This document shows, one piece after another, positions 34,410 to 47,700 of a stretch of 64,000 nucleotides of DNA (positions are counted from its first letter, which is position 1; each line of letters starts with the position of its first letter). The notes under the pieces were generated by a model. It was given only the letters and a program-made list of their open reading frames with translations. It did no database searches and had not been told where the DNA came from. The stretch covers positions 2,604,001 through 2,668,000 of the forward strand of contig CM070633.1 of the NCBI GenBank assembly GCA_036346255.1, given 5' to 3'. Made by a program: the position numbers and the translations under genes. Source of the stretch: Ampelocalamus luodianensis. Taxonomy: Eukaryota > Streptophyta > Magnoliopsida > Poales > Poaceae.

Positions 34410-37400
34410 TTACATAATCACGTAGTGGCCATTTTTCCTGTATACCAAAAAATTGCATTCAAGGCTGTCCAACAGCTCGACAACAGATTCTCTCTTCGAA
34501 CCATTGAAGTGCTTGACGACATCCTCCAATGGAACCTGCAACATTCAGATGCTCAACACAAGGAACAGGCATGGGCTCCAGCCGAAAAAACTTGAGAAAG
34601 AATGCCTTACTCCGTCGCGGCTCGCGACCAGTTCTAGTATAGCATCTTCGGTGGCATCAATTGTGCCAGTAGATTCTCTCCCTTGCTCGTCTATCTTTTG
34701 CAGTTTCTTTACTGGGTCGTCAGCAGAAACGAGTGTTCTGTCAGTTTGGCATCTCTTCGTCGAAGGGCTTGTATCGCAGGCACCTGCCACGAGGACACAA
34801 TCTCCTGATTACCATTCTCGCCAACTTCACTGCCATGGGAGCATGATTTTGGTGACTCCGTTGTTCTAGCGGGAACCCCATCAGTAGGAACCTTACCAAA
34901 AGTTTGCTCACACAATCCAAGATACTCAATTGTCAGGAATGTCTTGATCATCTCATAAGTTACCTGCAATTATCATTTAGCATCTTGCCAAGTAAATTAG
35001 TCCTCTATGAATGCTTTGGATGAACACATAATGGGCTTGGCAGTGCATAAGAGAAGTGGTTCCTACGTCTGCTGAAGCAATAAATCTACTTAATCAGAAA
35101 CAGAAATGGCATAATTATGCATGGAGGAAGAATTACATTTTCTGGAAGCTCATCTTTGATTGGCTTCAACTTGTCACGTGATCCAACCTTTGAAATGGCA
35201 AGACGGATCCATGAGGCTATATCAAGTGTTAGCCCTACCTCCTCGCAAAACCTATTCCAGTTCATCTCAAATCCATCTCGAGCAGCATCAAGTATGTATG
35301 ATATAACCGTTTGCTCTTTTATTGGCACCGCTCTGCGGAAATGCTAGAATACACTATCATGTCAGGCTATGACTTCCATATAAGGTTCAGTGGCAAACAA
35401 AAACGAAAACAACTCACTGCAATTTTCTGGAAAGAGAGCTCCTTATTCTGCCACAATTCCCATGAAGTAAATTTTGTAACACCCAAGCTCCTAGGAAGAC
35501 TGTTGTGTACAGGTTTCGGAACAGCAGCTATATCTTCTACAGCTGACGGATTATCCACCGGAAGATTCAACTCTTTTGACAATTGTGTGATATTTTGGAT
35601 GAAAATGCCACTGTAACACGAAATGAAGTGCTGAAAACAAAAGGTCAGATGTTATGTGAGTACAAGAGGGAAAATTATTTTATCACACTTATTGCATTAT
35701 TTTTAATTGGATACGCTGCAGAAATTCATAGATGCATGACAGTTTGCTAAGTATCTCTTTCAAAGTGATACCTGGTTAACACCATCAATATTAGCCAGTC
35801 TAGCTCCAGTAGAAGGCCTCATCTTTGCAAAGTTTCTTAGTGTCTGATCACCACATATTGCATATCTAAAACAATAGGATCAGAGAAATTCAATTCAATT
35901 ATTGTTCCAATAGCCAAAACAGCCTAGAGTGTAAAACTTGTCAATGTCATTCAGCATTTAACTCACGGAGCAGTTCCAACATCTTGAGCAAGTTTCATCC
36001 TGACGTTCAAGAGCATTTGGTAAAGTTTCAGTTCATCCTGAAAGAAATTAAAATGAGACAAGAAGTCAAGAACAACGGTACAAAAATACCTCAAATTAAG
36101 TATAAAAAGAACAAAAGCAGTATGTTGTGGAGGTGGGGATGCACAAGGCCACAAGTCATTTAAGAAATAATTCCTGTGAGAAACTTACCTCAGAAAATCT
36201 TTCAGAATCTAATGTGGTCAAAGTATTTAAGCCCCCTTCTTTATGCTGTGAACTACCATACTCCTCTTGATTAGTCATCTCTGCAGTCAGCTGCAAAACT
36301 AGTGGTGTTCCGTCCATCTTATCAGCGGTAGAGAGAAACTTGGCCCCTTTTGGACTAACACTGAATATAGACATACAGAATTAGTGAGGGTGGCTGGTTT
36401 AAGCATTTGTATATATGTTACTTAAGTAATACTCAATAAAATATAAAAGAGCTAGTGATAAAGCATCCTTGGAATCATTAACGTAAAACAGAGAAAGCAA
36501 ATACTCAACACAGCACCTGACAAGTCTATATGCATCACGAACAGTCTCCTTCAAATAATCTGCACATAGAGAGAGAAAAAGGCAAAATAAAATAAATAAA
36601 AGTAAGAATCAAGGATGCCAGAAATGCTTATTATTCTGACACCTGATGCATATCATTCCCTTTGAAGAAAATAAAAGTCAGTAGCTGAGATGTTTATGTA
36701 TGAATATGAGGATAACCCATGAGAAATAAAATGCGGTAACTTACTACTCGCCATATTTAACAATTAACACTACAGCCAAACATCACAAAAATTGCAACAA
36801 ACTCAGGAGATTCCATGAATTTGCTTCAGCGGATGAAAGGTTGCTAGCTTCGGATTTTAACAGGCTACAATACAATATGAGAAATCAACAGGTTAAACAG
36901 ACACAAACTTAGAGATCTTGAGAAATGGAGATATCCATCGAAGGATATTTGCCCAAAGAGTCAAGCGCACTGTAGCTGTAATGGTCATATCTACTGTCTA
37001 TATAAAATATGGCTGTTTGTATGCATGCCATACGATACGATTGACCTTAGATTAACTAAAACGCTACTTGTACTAGAAGAATGAACTGTGACATTATAAA
37101 TTCTTCAAAGTTTTTCATAATGCAATCATTTGTTCTCCGAAAAAGGAAAGAAAAGAAATGTCTAATATGTAGTTTGATACACCGCTACAAGACAAACAAG
37201 CCAGCATGCAGAATAAGTATTTTTGAGGGAGTGGTTTGCTATAGCCAACAAGTGAAGGACCATGGTTGAGTATAGAGAGGTTCACAATGGTACCATGTGC
37301 TACAAGCAGACCACCAAGTGCTTTCCACCAGTTTGGTGGATAGTCTTTTCCCCGTCCATGCATTGGAAGTTTATCGTAATTGTTGTCAACGATCTTCTTG

Positions 37401-40400
37401 GCCTACAAAATGAGAAAGTAGTAAGTACTTGTTATGCAACATCTTTCTTTCCAAAAATGTGAATTAGTATCCAAGGTTAAGAAAAAAAGTGCTGCCGGAT
37501 GTATCATTAAGATCTTATAATAAAGTAATTTGTGGAACACTTTCAAAACTTCAATCTGCACGCCAAAACTGTGCATGACTCAAATATGCATTCCCTTCAA
37601 ATGATTTACTAGCATTGATCCTGTCAGATATGGTTGTTCCCAATGATAACATTATCAGCACATAGATGACCACCTCCAATCAAGTGAGAATAGCCAATAT
37701 ATGTCACAAACTATCGGAAATTGCAGACATTAAAACAATAGAAGACCCTACTCGTGATCCACGGAGAACATCGACTGGCAAGTTCAGGCCCCAGAGTCCT
37801 CCACAAGACTTAATACAGGACAGCAACAAGAAGGATTCTTTTGACAAATCCCTCTCATTTTTTTCCCCTGTGCAATTATTACAATTACCTGTAGATCAAG
37901 AGACATGTCATAAATCAATGTGTCACTGTATGCTGATTCCGCCGGTTGAGATAAGATTTGATGTAGCATGTACCCTTCAATAAGCACTTAGAAAACACTA
38001 GGACAGGATTAAACAATAGGAACTTCGAATTATTAGTCCCTCTTTTCAGATGGACAATATTTGCAGATGAGTCCAAATTAATTCTTAAAATGAAAAATAT
38101 AAACATACCACAGTCAGTGGTGCGCTCTTCACCAAAGTACTGCAACAGATATTTTCTATGGCATGTAGCAAGGAGGCAATATTTTTGTGCTGCCATGAAG
38201 GACTCCATGATGGCTTTTCTTTGAGTTACCTGTTGATGAGTAAAAGAAAACAAAATAGGCAAACATCATAAAAACTAATTAACTAAATACATATAATGAG
38301 TTTTATCACTTTAGCGTGAACAAAGATCCCAAATGCGAGCAGTATTTACATACATTTTTTGCTTCAGAACAATAAAAGTCAGCTTTTGTAAAATCACTTC
38401 TTTGATAATATAGCCAGCAGACTGAAGGCAGTCCATCTCTTCCACAACGCCCACTTTCCTGGTAGTAGGATTCTAGGCTCTTAGGGCATCCGTAATGTAT
38501 TACACATCTAACATCTGGCTTATCAATTCCCATTCCAAAAGCAATAGTTGCCACCATCACAAGTACTTCATCTCTAACAAATGATCTGTAAAGGAGAACA
38601 ATAATTTATGATCAACCACTATCTGACCAAGACAACATTTTCCAACATTTTGAAAAAGGTTAGTTGTTTTCTTGTTCTGTTTCCTTCTTAATGAAAATGA
38701 TGTGCGGATCTCCCGCGTGTTCTTGAAACAAAAAAACATTTTTCAAAAGCTGCATGCAGATTATAAATCACATGACCCCACTAACCTTATGTTCCTTGTA
38801 TCTGTCTAAATGCTTCTCTCATTTAACCACTTCCATGATCTAATACACATCTAACAGAACAACAATATTTTGGCAAATATGTCAGACCAAATCACAGCTC
38901 TCATGAGTCACAAGATGTTTTTTTCTCATCAAGTCATGACATGATCAAGCATATCTAACAGGCCAACAAAAACATTTGGCAAATCGTTGTTCAGAGAGGA
39001 TGTTTAAAATGGGCTAAAAATGTTATTTTGAGCATTGGTCAAGACAATCTAGTCTAAGGATTTGGGCTGCTCAACACAAAATGAAATTAAAAGTAGAACA
39101 ACATGATAAACAGCCAAGCAAAAAAAAGTAGATAAGTGCACGACAACAGACCTATGAGATTCCTCTCTAGCTTTGTTGCCCATTTTACCGTGGTAAATGC
39201 CAGATTTTATTCCAGCTGTAACGAATGCCTCATGTACCTGATAAAAAAAATACACATTTAATACATTAATCGCAACTTAATACAACAGGTACACCTAGTA
39301 TGTATTAAAAAACGCTTCTACGAAATGTCGAAATCAACACAGAAGACCACAAATTCTCACATTATTCCAGAAAAAAAAACTTGCAAAAACACTTTCTAAT
39401 TTAATTTCCCATTCTTTAGGATCCACTATCTACAGTACAGGCCTCAATGCATGTATCTATATAAAATTTGAATAGTCTCTACAAGCTCTCACATTGATCA
39501 GAAAGAAGATGTCTGTTACTCAAAAGATCGAAATAAAATTATCTCCGGTTTATTTCAAGTTAGAGTGATGCTGAAAATTCTCACATTATTATTTCAGTAT
39601 GACTCTAATGTGTACCTATAGAACCAGATAAACGCATAATTCATACTTATAAGGAAAACAAAAAAAATTGGTTCATGTGTAAGTGTAGCACTTCGTCAAG
39701 ATATGCAAATTTGAAAATACATAATGCTGAAAAAATGCATACCTGTTCAGTGTCTCGGATGGTGGTACAGTATACTATTGTTGAGCCACCCACAGTACAG
39801 TTCTTGGAGACATCTTTTACAAGTTCGCTGATAAAGGACATAGATCGGTTGCATGATTTCACTCCGTAGAAAAGGTTAGGACGATCAAATGATGCGACCA
39901 CAATGTGAGGATTGCGCAGGATCAAGGAAGTGGCAATATCTCCGCGTACCCTACAAAATTAAACTTAAAGTGGTACCATGGATTTGGTATACAGACCATG
40001 CAATGTGCATGCAGTTGAAAAACAATAAAATAAGTATGAAGTCGTCACAAGACTTAAGCTGCTAGAATATATATGTTATTATGACCAGGGAAAAAAACCG
40101 GCCGGTTACCACCGGCGGTAACCAGTCTTACCGGTGGGGGCCGGGAGAAACAAAACCGGCCGGTTTCATTCCGGTTTAGCAAATCCAAATTTTAATTTTC
40201 GAATTTCGGCAGGTTTTTAAGCAAATTTCATCCGGATTTTTTCCGGGATTTCCGGTTACCGGTACCACCCGCCAGCCTGGATTTGCACCGGTACCGGGTT
40301 TTCTATCCTTGATTATGACACTAGAGATAGCTGAATAAACGAGCACCTAATACCTTCTTAGTGCATCACCTAATGATGATTATCAAATTTCTTTAGAGGG

Positions 40401-42735
40401 GTTTGTTGTTCTGAAGCTGTTAGTTTTGCCCTTACTTTACAAAGAAAAAAATAATTACCATTAGATATCATCAAAATAAGGATAAACAAGTAAAAAGAAA
40501 GGAAACAACTAACATCCATACCTTTCTGTGGCTGTTGCAGTCAAGGCAACAAAGGGAACACCAACAAGGAGGTCCCGCAATGAATGCAACTGTTTGTACT
40601 CCGGCCTGCATACAAGAGAGAGAAGTGTAATCAAGAACAGAAGCCCTACTAACTGGAGCAATAAATAGAGTAAACTGATCCACTAAATTGGATTGTGGAA
40701 GCAAGAATAGATGGGTGGTACACTCATAATAACTAACACTTCTATAATACATATTTCATTCGTGCATACAGGTTTTTCAACCTACATGCATACATAAACT
40801 ATCTCCAAAACTAAAATGGCAGTAAATTATCAGCGCTTTTTATGAAGAAATGCTTCACATTCATGACAGAATAAAAAACAACCTGAAATCATGACCCCAT
40901 TCTGATATGCAATGCGCTTCATCAACGGCCAACATGCAGATTCCGGCAGCCTGCAAGTTACTCCAAAACCTGGGAAGAAGGTTGAAAAAGGTAAATAAAC
41001 AGACTGAATGCTACATTAACAAAATCTTTGAGGAACCAAGGTAGACAAAAGAGCAGTAACGTGTAGCATCCATATAATATCAAAGTATGTACATCCCTCC
41101 ATTTCCAGCCAAACTATCAACAATTTTTAGACTAGCCAGGCATATTTGCAAAGAGATATGCTACACGAGTTCTACAACAGCCTACTAGGGTCTCACAAGA
41201 ATATGCTAAGCACTACAAACTACAAGTATATAGCACCAATCATCTGCTTTTATATCCTGAAATAGTTATAAAATATCACAGGATTTTCACCTTGAGGGAA
41301 GTGAGACAGCTCTCTCTGGTGTCATGTACAGAACATCAAACAGGCCTTTTTCAGCGTCACTGCTAACAGATGTATTCATTTGAGTGCTTCCAAGATACTC
41401 AGATTTCACACCATGTTGTTTTAAACTCATGACCTGTGTTAAGGATATGGAATTAATAATAAGCTTTCTTGTAAAAAAAAACCAGAATGAGCAAAGCACT
41501 AAAGATGTTACACTGAATATTTCAATCTTACCTGGTCTTGCATTAGTGACAGAAGAGGGCTGACAACAACAGCTGTGTTCTTTGTAACCAGCGGAGGGAT
41601 TTGATAGCTGCCACAGAAAGAATTGCCATGAGCAAATAATAATTTCAATATATAATAGGAAGTAACAAAGTAATGAAAATCCTAATTGATTAATGAATGA
41701 ACCGTACAAAAACAGGAACAGATTTCTTGTTCTACAAAGGGACTCTAGGAAAGCTGCAAACCTTCAACAGGTACACGTTTCCATGTTCTCAAGTAACAAC
41801 TCAGCAAATTCAAGTGTTTTGCTCTTACACTCTACCACAAAGGCACGAATCCACTGCCCTATTTCCAAAAAAAACCACTACTCATCAATTTCGAAAAAAC
41901 AAAGTCGATAAATGGTTATGTGCCATTAGGGACATCGAATGGTACATAAACAAGCAAAACGGCTCCACCAAAAGTTCCCTCTCTATATACAATCAACAAA
42001 CTCACAGTCGTTATTACAGATTTGGCGGAAATTGCTTACAAATGTCAGCAAAATATGAAACAAACGAAAATGCTCCATAATCTCCGATGATCAACCAATT
42101 CCACTGGCACCAATGTAACATTTCCTTACCATGTGGATACTCCAATGAAGATGACTTATCACCCAACCACTTAATATAGCTTACAGGCCCACTTTTACGA
42201 CCAAAATGACTACATTTCCCCAAAACCACTAATACACATCAAACAATCCCAAACAATATCTCCGCTATACAAATCAGCAAAAAAAATACACAAACGCAAT
42301 GCCAAACACTGCCAAGGGATATAGTACAACTCATTATCCACCAGATGCAACATTCCAACTACCAGTGAAAGCTCTAACTTGCACATCCATTAACCTCCAT
42401 AAAAACATATACAGCAACGAGCGCCAGCCGCGACGCAACCTTTTCTCACAAAAACCAAACGAAACGGATCGCGGGAGCGTGGTTTGCTCACCAGATCGAC
42501 TTGCCGCTGCCGGTGGCCATGACGACCAAGCAATCCCGCCCTTCCAGAACCTTCTGTATGATCTCCCTCTGGTACGGCCGGAACCCCGAGTAGCCGAAAT
42601 ACCTCTGCGAATAGAAACACCCAGATTAGCACCCATCGGGGCTAGGGTTTAGGCGAGGGATCGCGACTGGTAGCGCTAGGGTTTAGGGGCGGGGCGATTC
42701 GAGTTATGAGCGCTTGCCTTCAGAGCCGCCTCCAT
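34410..42735 (-). CDS. RecQ-family DNA helicase, WRN-like with HRDC, 21 exons, 859 aa
   Basis: A 3'-5' DNA helicase of the RecQ family for replication and repair. Exons (minus): 42735-42718, 42604-42492, 41607-41532, 41433-41291, 40969-40883, 40605-40522, 39950-39743, 39237-39152, 38585-38354, 38229-38109, 37888-37752, 37402-37294, 36559-36517, 36360-36189, 36037-35967, 35865-35772, 35630-35418, 35343-35137, 34963-34897, 34783-34611, 34535-34410. This totals 2,580 nt and stays open throughout. Walker A is MATGSGKS (35-42), the DEAH box is at 133-136, motif V/VI is ATIAFGMGIDKP and QESGRCGRDG (to 323), and the zinc site is Cys372/389/392/395. An HRDC-like domain covers ~544-598, then comes a C-terminal HTH region (~670-738). 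Intron 1 is GC-AG. No exonuclease domain is present. Length and layout resemble plant RECQSIM/WRN-like helicases; which one is not settled. Confidence 0.9.
40085..40315. repeat. CCGG-rich insertion in a helicase intron
   Basis: A block of ACCGGCCGGTT, TTACCGGT and CCGGTACCGG palindromes in otherwise AT-rich intron 6. It is typical of a dispersed grass repeat with self-complementary ends. There is no coding capacity. Confidence 0.6.
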
Positions 42736-43168
42736 TTTGGTATGGGGCTCCGCGAGGAGGATTGGATTGGATTGGATTGGGCGGCTTCGCGAGGAAGAAG
42801 GCGAGGGGAAAATGGAACGGTCGGGTGGTGGTGCGCGGTGGGGGTTTTGGTCTTTTCTTCGAGGGAGCGGGTTTGGTTGCGGCGCTCTTCTATCGGCGCT
42901 CCCGCCAATTTCTCCTTTCCCTAGTTTTTTTTTTCTCGTGGAGGCGATTAGTGGGCTGGGCGGCCTACTGCTGGGCCCAACTAGACCAAGGCCCATGTCT
43001 AAGCTTCCATCGGTTCCGACTTACTGGCACCTCGGAGATTTTCTGTTCAAAATTAGCGGATTAGTTCGTACTCTGCGAGTATCCAAATGCTTCAAATTAA
43101 CATTCTTCCTTGCTGCGTACAATGTTTTTCCACGAAATTCAGGTGGTACATGAGAACAGTATACATTA

Positions 43169-44029
43169 GGCCATCCGCAATAGATCGTAGCACCGATGCC
43201 AACCATTGTAACAAGCCAAGCCGAGCGGTGCCAATAAAAAGATGGTGCATCTACGTGCACCAATGCTAGCTCAAAAAAAACTATTACAGACCTACATGTA
43301 GGTGAAATGAGAGTGTGATGAGAGAAAAAAAGTGATATTTTATTTAGTTGTTGATCCTATCTTAGAAAGATAAGAAGGTGTTAAATATTATAGAAGAAAA
43401 ACAAATCTAACACCAGTGCAGTGGTGGACCCAACAGGGGCCAAGGGCAAAGCAACCCTTACAGTTAGACCATGTGTACCCCTAGCACCTTATCCATCGAA
43501 CGACATGGCTTGAAATTTAGCTGCTTTGGGGTAGAAGAAGAACAAGGAAATGATTTTGGCCGAAATTCTGTTGCATGGGTTGCGCCAAGCCAAGGTCAGT
43601 CGTTGCTGTCCTGGGTCAACTGGTCAAGTCCACCAAACTCATATATCTCACTCTGACTTTGCTCTCTCTTTCTACCAGGCATCAAGTCTCACTACAAATC
43701 ATAAATCAATTCCCAATCTCCATCATGGCGAACCCTAGCGACTAGGGCCACGTCCGGCGTGGGCTTTGGGCGTCCTGAGTGGCTCGCACAGGCATGAGGC
43801 GGGGACAACCGGGTAGCGCTGCATGGTACAAGCCTGTGTGCAGCGCGACAAACGACACGACAGGTAGGCAGCGCCAGTAGTCGCACAGTAAGACAACGCA
43901 TGGCCAGGTATGCAGGTGACAGTGTCCTATTAGCATCAAAAAAATTAGTCCTAAATCCACCACTGCACCAGTGTGAGTGTAAGTGTGATGAATGTGACGA
44001 TAAGATCATTGTCTATGCTGTGGATGGCC
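43169..44029. mobile_element. Tourist/PIF-like MITE, interrupted by a hAT-like element
   Basis: The ends GGCCATCCGCAATAG and, inverted, GGCCATCCACAGCATAG are TIRs. The direct TTA repeats 43,166-43,168 and 44,030-44,032 fit the 3-bp TTA duplication of PIF/Harbinger elements. Removing the nested element leaves about 306 bp (including one copy of the nested target duplication). It lies ~430 bp upstream of the helicase start codon. Confidence 0.8.
43419..43965. mobile_element. hAT-like element (547 bp) nested in the Tourist-like MITE
   Basis: The perfect 8-bp target duplication CACCAGTG lies at 43,411-43,418 and 43,966-43,973. The TIRs are CAGTGGTGGACCC and, inverted, CAGTGGTGGATTTA. There is no transposase. 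Confidence 0.9.
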
Positions 44030-44776
44030 TTATGTTATCCAAAGTTAACACGCAGTGGCCTGCGTGACCGACCTACCACAAATTCAATCGCTATCTGATA
44101 TACTCTAGCCTTCGAGAGGACAAAAAAAATACAGTCTTGCTATTTTTAAGTCGCTTGAAATTTTCTTAAGTTTAAGTCACTTGTTGTGATCATTGGATTT
44201 GTGTAGAGATTGATGTGTCATATGATTGGATATTGATCCAATGGATAAAAAAGGTAACTTATATACTTAAGAAAATTTCAGTCACCTTATGAATAGACAG
44301 TCCGAAAAAAATATTGCAAACGTACAACCTCTGGTTAGAGCTCAAGTTATTTTAGGATTAATTACCTATAAAGTGCATAATTTCTTATATGTTACTTAGT
44401 GTGAGGCAGACATGTGAGTCCTAAACCCACGTGTTAGTAAGATATCAGTTACATATAAAAACATACAAAATTATTCAGTGGCATATAAGGAATCACCCTT
44501 ATTTTTATGTCACGTAGGTTCTGAGAAATTGGATTCCCGAATGCCCTGAGATGGCTACTGCAGTAAACAACCCAGTTAAGAGGCAATACGTGATGAACTA
44601 ACAGCACTTCTCCACAGATGGGTTTCAGCTTTCTACCCAAGAACAATACAGCTGCCCTCTGATGGCTCAACTTGAATTCGGGGGACCGGAACACAGGTCC
44701 CGAACCTCAAAACCTTGAAACTCTAACGACTCCTAACTCCTAAGTTAGGTGGGGGCAAAAGGTCGAAAAGGCAAGA
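44030..44776. other. Intergenic, 3' flank of MED33
   Basis: AT-rich, with a probable MED33 3' UTR near 44,777. No other feature is supported. Confidence 0.5.
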
Positions 44777-47700
44777 TCATCGCAGCAAGGTCTCGACTAC
44801 AATGGAGATCGCCTGTGGTCCTCCTCGCTCAAGTAGAGACAGAGCAAGATCATGCTCATGCCAACTCCGGAGTCCAGCGGCAATCTTCCTGAGCGTGTCC
44901 AGTTTTATGTCCCGCAACCATGACGGGACAAACTTCACCAGCAGGAACACAAAGCTGGACACATACGCCTTCCACGTACGCGGGTCGCAGCCCAGCAGAA
45001 TGTGCCCGTCCAACACACCTGCAATGAAATCCATGTGGGTTCCGACCACTCGTGGCCTCCTTGACAGGAAGGACAGTTTCATGACAGAAGTCCTCTCCGC
45101 TCCCCAGAGTAGACTGCCGCAGAAGAAGAGCATGTTGGCCATGGCATAACCTTGGAGTGTGCTAGACACTGGTCCGGGGTCTTTCAAGATCTGTTCTCGA
45201 GCTGATAGCAGCAGTGTTGGCAAGGTCTCCTCATACAGCACCTGAACCACAAGAGGTCCACCCGCAACACATAGGAGTCCTCCGCCAAGCATCGCAACCT
45301 GATGCGCCATGGATGCAGCACCAGATAGCGGCGTCCGGCCTGATTTTAAATGTGGAGGCCCATTGGAAGACCATCCAATTGCAAGTTTGTGGGCACACTC
45401 AATCACTTGCTTCAGGATCACCTCGCTGACAAAGTAGGTGTCGTGGAATGTTCGACAAGTTCTCAAGTAGATGAAACCAGGGGCAATGGGAAGCTGAAGT
45501 CCTTGGTCTGTGATTGAGTCTCCCAGTAAAGCCCCAACTCCACGGCTTGCAGTAATATTAGACCCACTGGATGAGGAGGAACGTAGAAAGGATGAGAAGC
45601 AACTTTGGATGAGCTGTGCAACTGCATCTTTGTCTCTGCCGAAGGGGGAACGGAGACATGAGAGGACAATGAAATCATGCCATCTTCGCACTTTCTGTGT
45701 CCACAAGGCCCCTATGATGGGCATGCTTGGCCAGGAACTGGCTCCTGCACAGTTCTCTAGCGCCTGGCCGATGATCACATGATTGTACTCCAAACTCTTA
45801 TCTAGCTTAAATGTAATCGTCAAGCTCACGAGTGCAGCCATCGGTAAGGGAAGCATTGGCGGCACACCACCTGTAAGAATAACACGTAAGCTTTCTACAA
45901 CATTAAAGAGGAATAAAGATATAAAAACATGCAATGACCATGCTGAAAGCCTGAAGCCTATCAACAGTTAAAGTAAGTTGATGCATAAGGGGATTCAGGT
46001 AGTACGTGGATAGCAGCTGTGAATCTGAACTCCAGCAGATGCAAGAATGTCCTTTATTTCAGCTTCAATGTCATGAAGAGCAGCACCAGGGCTAGGCCAT
46101 TCAGTTCCATTCATCGGGACAGTTTTCCAGATTCCTCGTGTAATTTCTGCTGAGAAGTAGCTGACAATTGCAGCAAGAGAAGCTGGCAAGAAGTCCACAA
46201 GATCCCTCAAACCTGCAATGCAATGGCACAAAATACAAAAATGAGATTAAGAATTACCCCCCATAGGACTTGGAGAGTTGATGTAATATGTTGAAATGAA
46301 AAACAAGGAGGTTCCTCACTTGTAGTCATGTCTCGGCTGGAAAGCCTCCCATGAGCACATGCTGTAAGAACAGCTTCAAGAACAAATGGAACTGCTTCTA
46401 GAAATTCCCATGCAGGAACTGTGGGCCTTTGGTAAGAATCATCTGATGTACTTACAGAGGAACCACTGACACTACTACCAGAAGTGGATGAAAGATTACC
46501 AGATGCCAACCCGCCTTTATTCATTTTTCGGCAAATCATACTCAAAATTTTGTTTGCAACTTGATGGACAGGATTTTTATTGCAAAGACCAGAAAGGGTA
46601 GAGGCTATGCAAGCTTGATTCTGAAAATACCAAGCCCTTAACTTGGGGAATGAATCAATATAAACTGGTTGAGTTGGAACCTCATTGAACCAGCCCATAT
46701 TGTTGCTAGAGTTACTAGTAGTAGCAGATGAATTTGGGAACTCGATGCGGCTATTGCGCATTAACAACAAATAGTCCAGAGTAAGTTCCAACCTTACTGA
46801 GCCTCCACGGCCAGCAAGACAGTACTCTTGAGGGGGCTTGTAAAATTTCCACAATCGAAGAAGACAAAGAAACGCAGAAGAGAAGACTGAATAAACCGAC
46901 GTTTCATCAAAAATGGTAGACCTGTGGTTAGATGGGGGCGGCATTGACCCAAAAGCTTCACAGAGTGGCATTAAAGCTGCGGCAACATCTGGAACCTGTA
47001 TGGCAAAAGGTTTTCCTTATATCCTGAACTAACAAATAGCACAAATACATAGAGCTGCAGATAGCACTGTTCTAGTGGACATTGTAAGTGGGAGTCATTT
47101 TCTACCTATTTGATAAAATGCTTGCACTATCATTGTGCTGTTGTAAGTAACATAGTAATATTACAACCTACATAGTTCTAGTAATTAATGTGGAATGGCT
47201 CTCACAAGATACTTGAGTCAACTAATCCAAAGACACATAAATTTACATGGAGCCAGCTACAACACCAAGAAGAACTGATAAAGAACATGGGAATTTACCA
47301 TGGGTGCATAAAACTATGGGATAGGTCCTTAAAACTGAGGCTACACAAAAATAGGCATATCAGATCCCATCTTCGAAACTGACACTGTAGAACAAGAACC
47401 CGAAAAATGTATGACATTCTGACTAATGATGATATCACCTTTTTAAACTTTGAAGACAAAAAACAAATCAGGAGGCATTTTTTCCAGAGTGTTCTGAATA
47501 GAAAATATGAAAATTCTTCCACCAGTTTGATATGTCAAGAACGGATTGTACAGAAAAAATAGTTAACACAGTCAAGTCAATGATGCATTGCTTACCATTC
47601 CATACAAAGAAAGAATGTGGACAGCATCAACATAAGAAACACAAAGTAAGATTGCATTTAACGTAGACTTCTGACTAAGGTAGTGGCTCATGCTCCCTTG

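Noticed and set aside
41697..42080. 127-codon plus-strand frame
   Set aside because: Lies in helicase intron 2 with no recognisable domain and no splice support.
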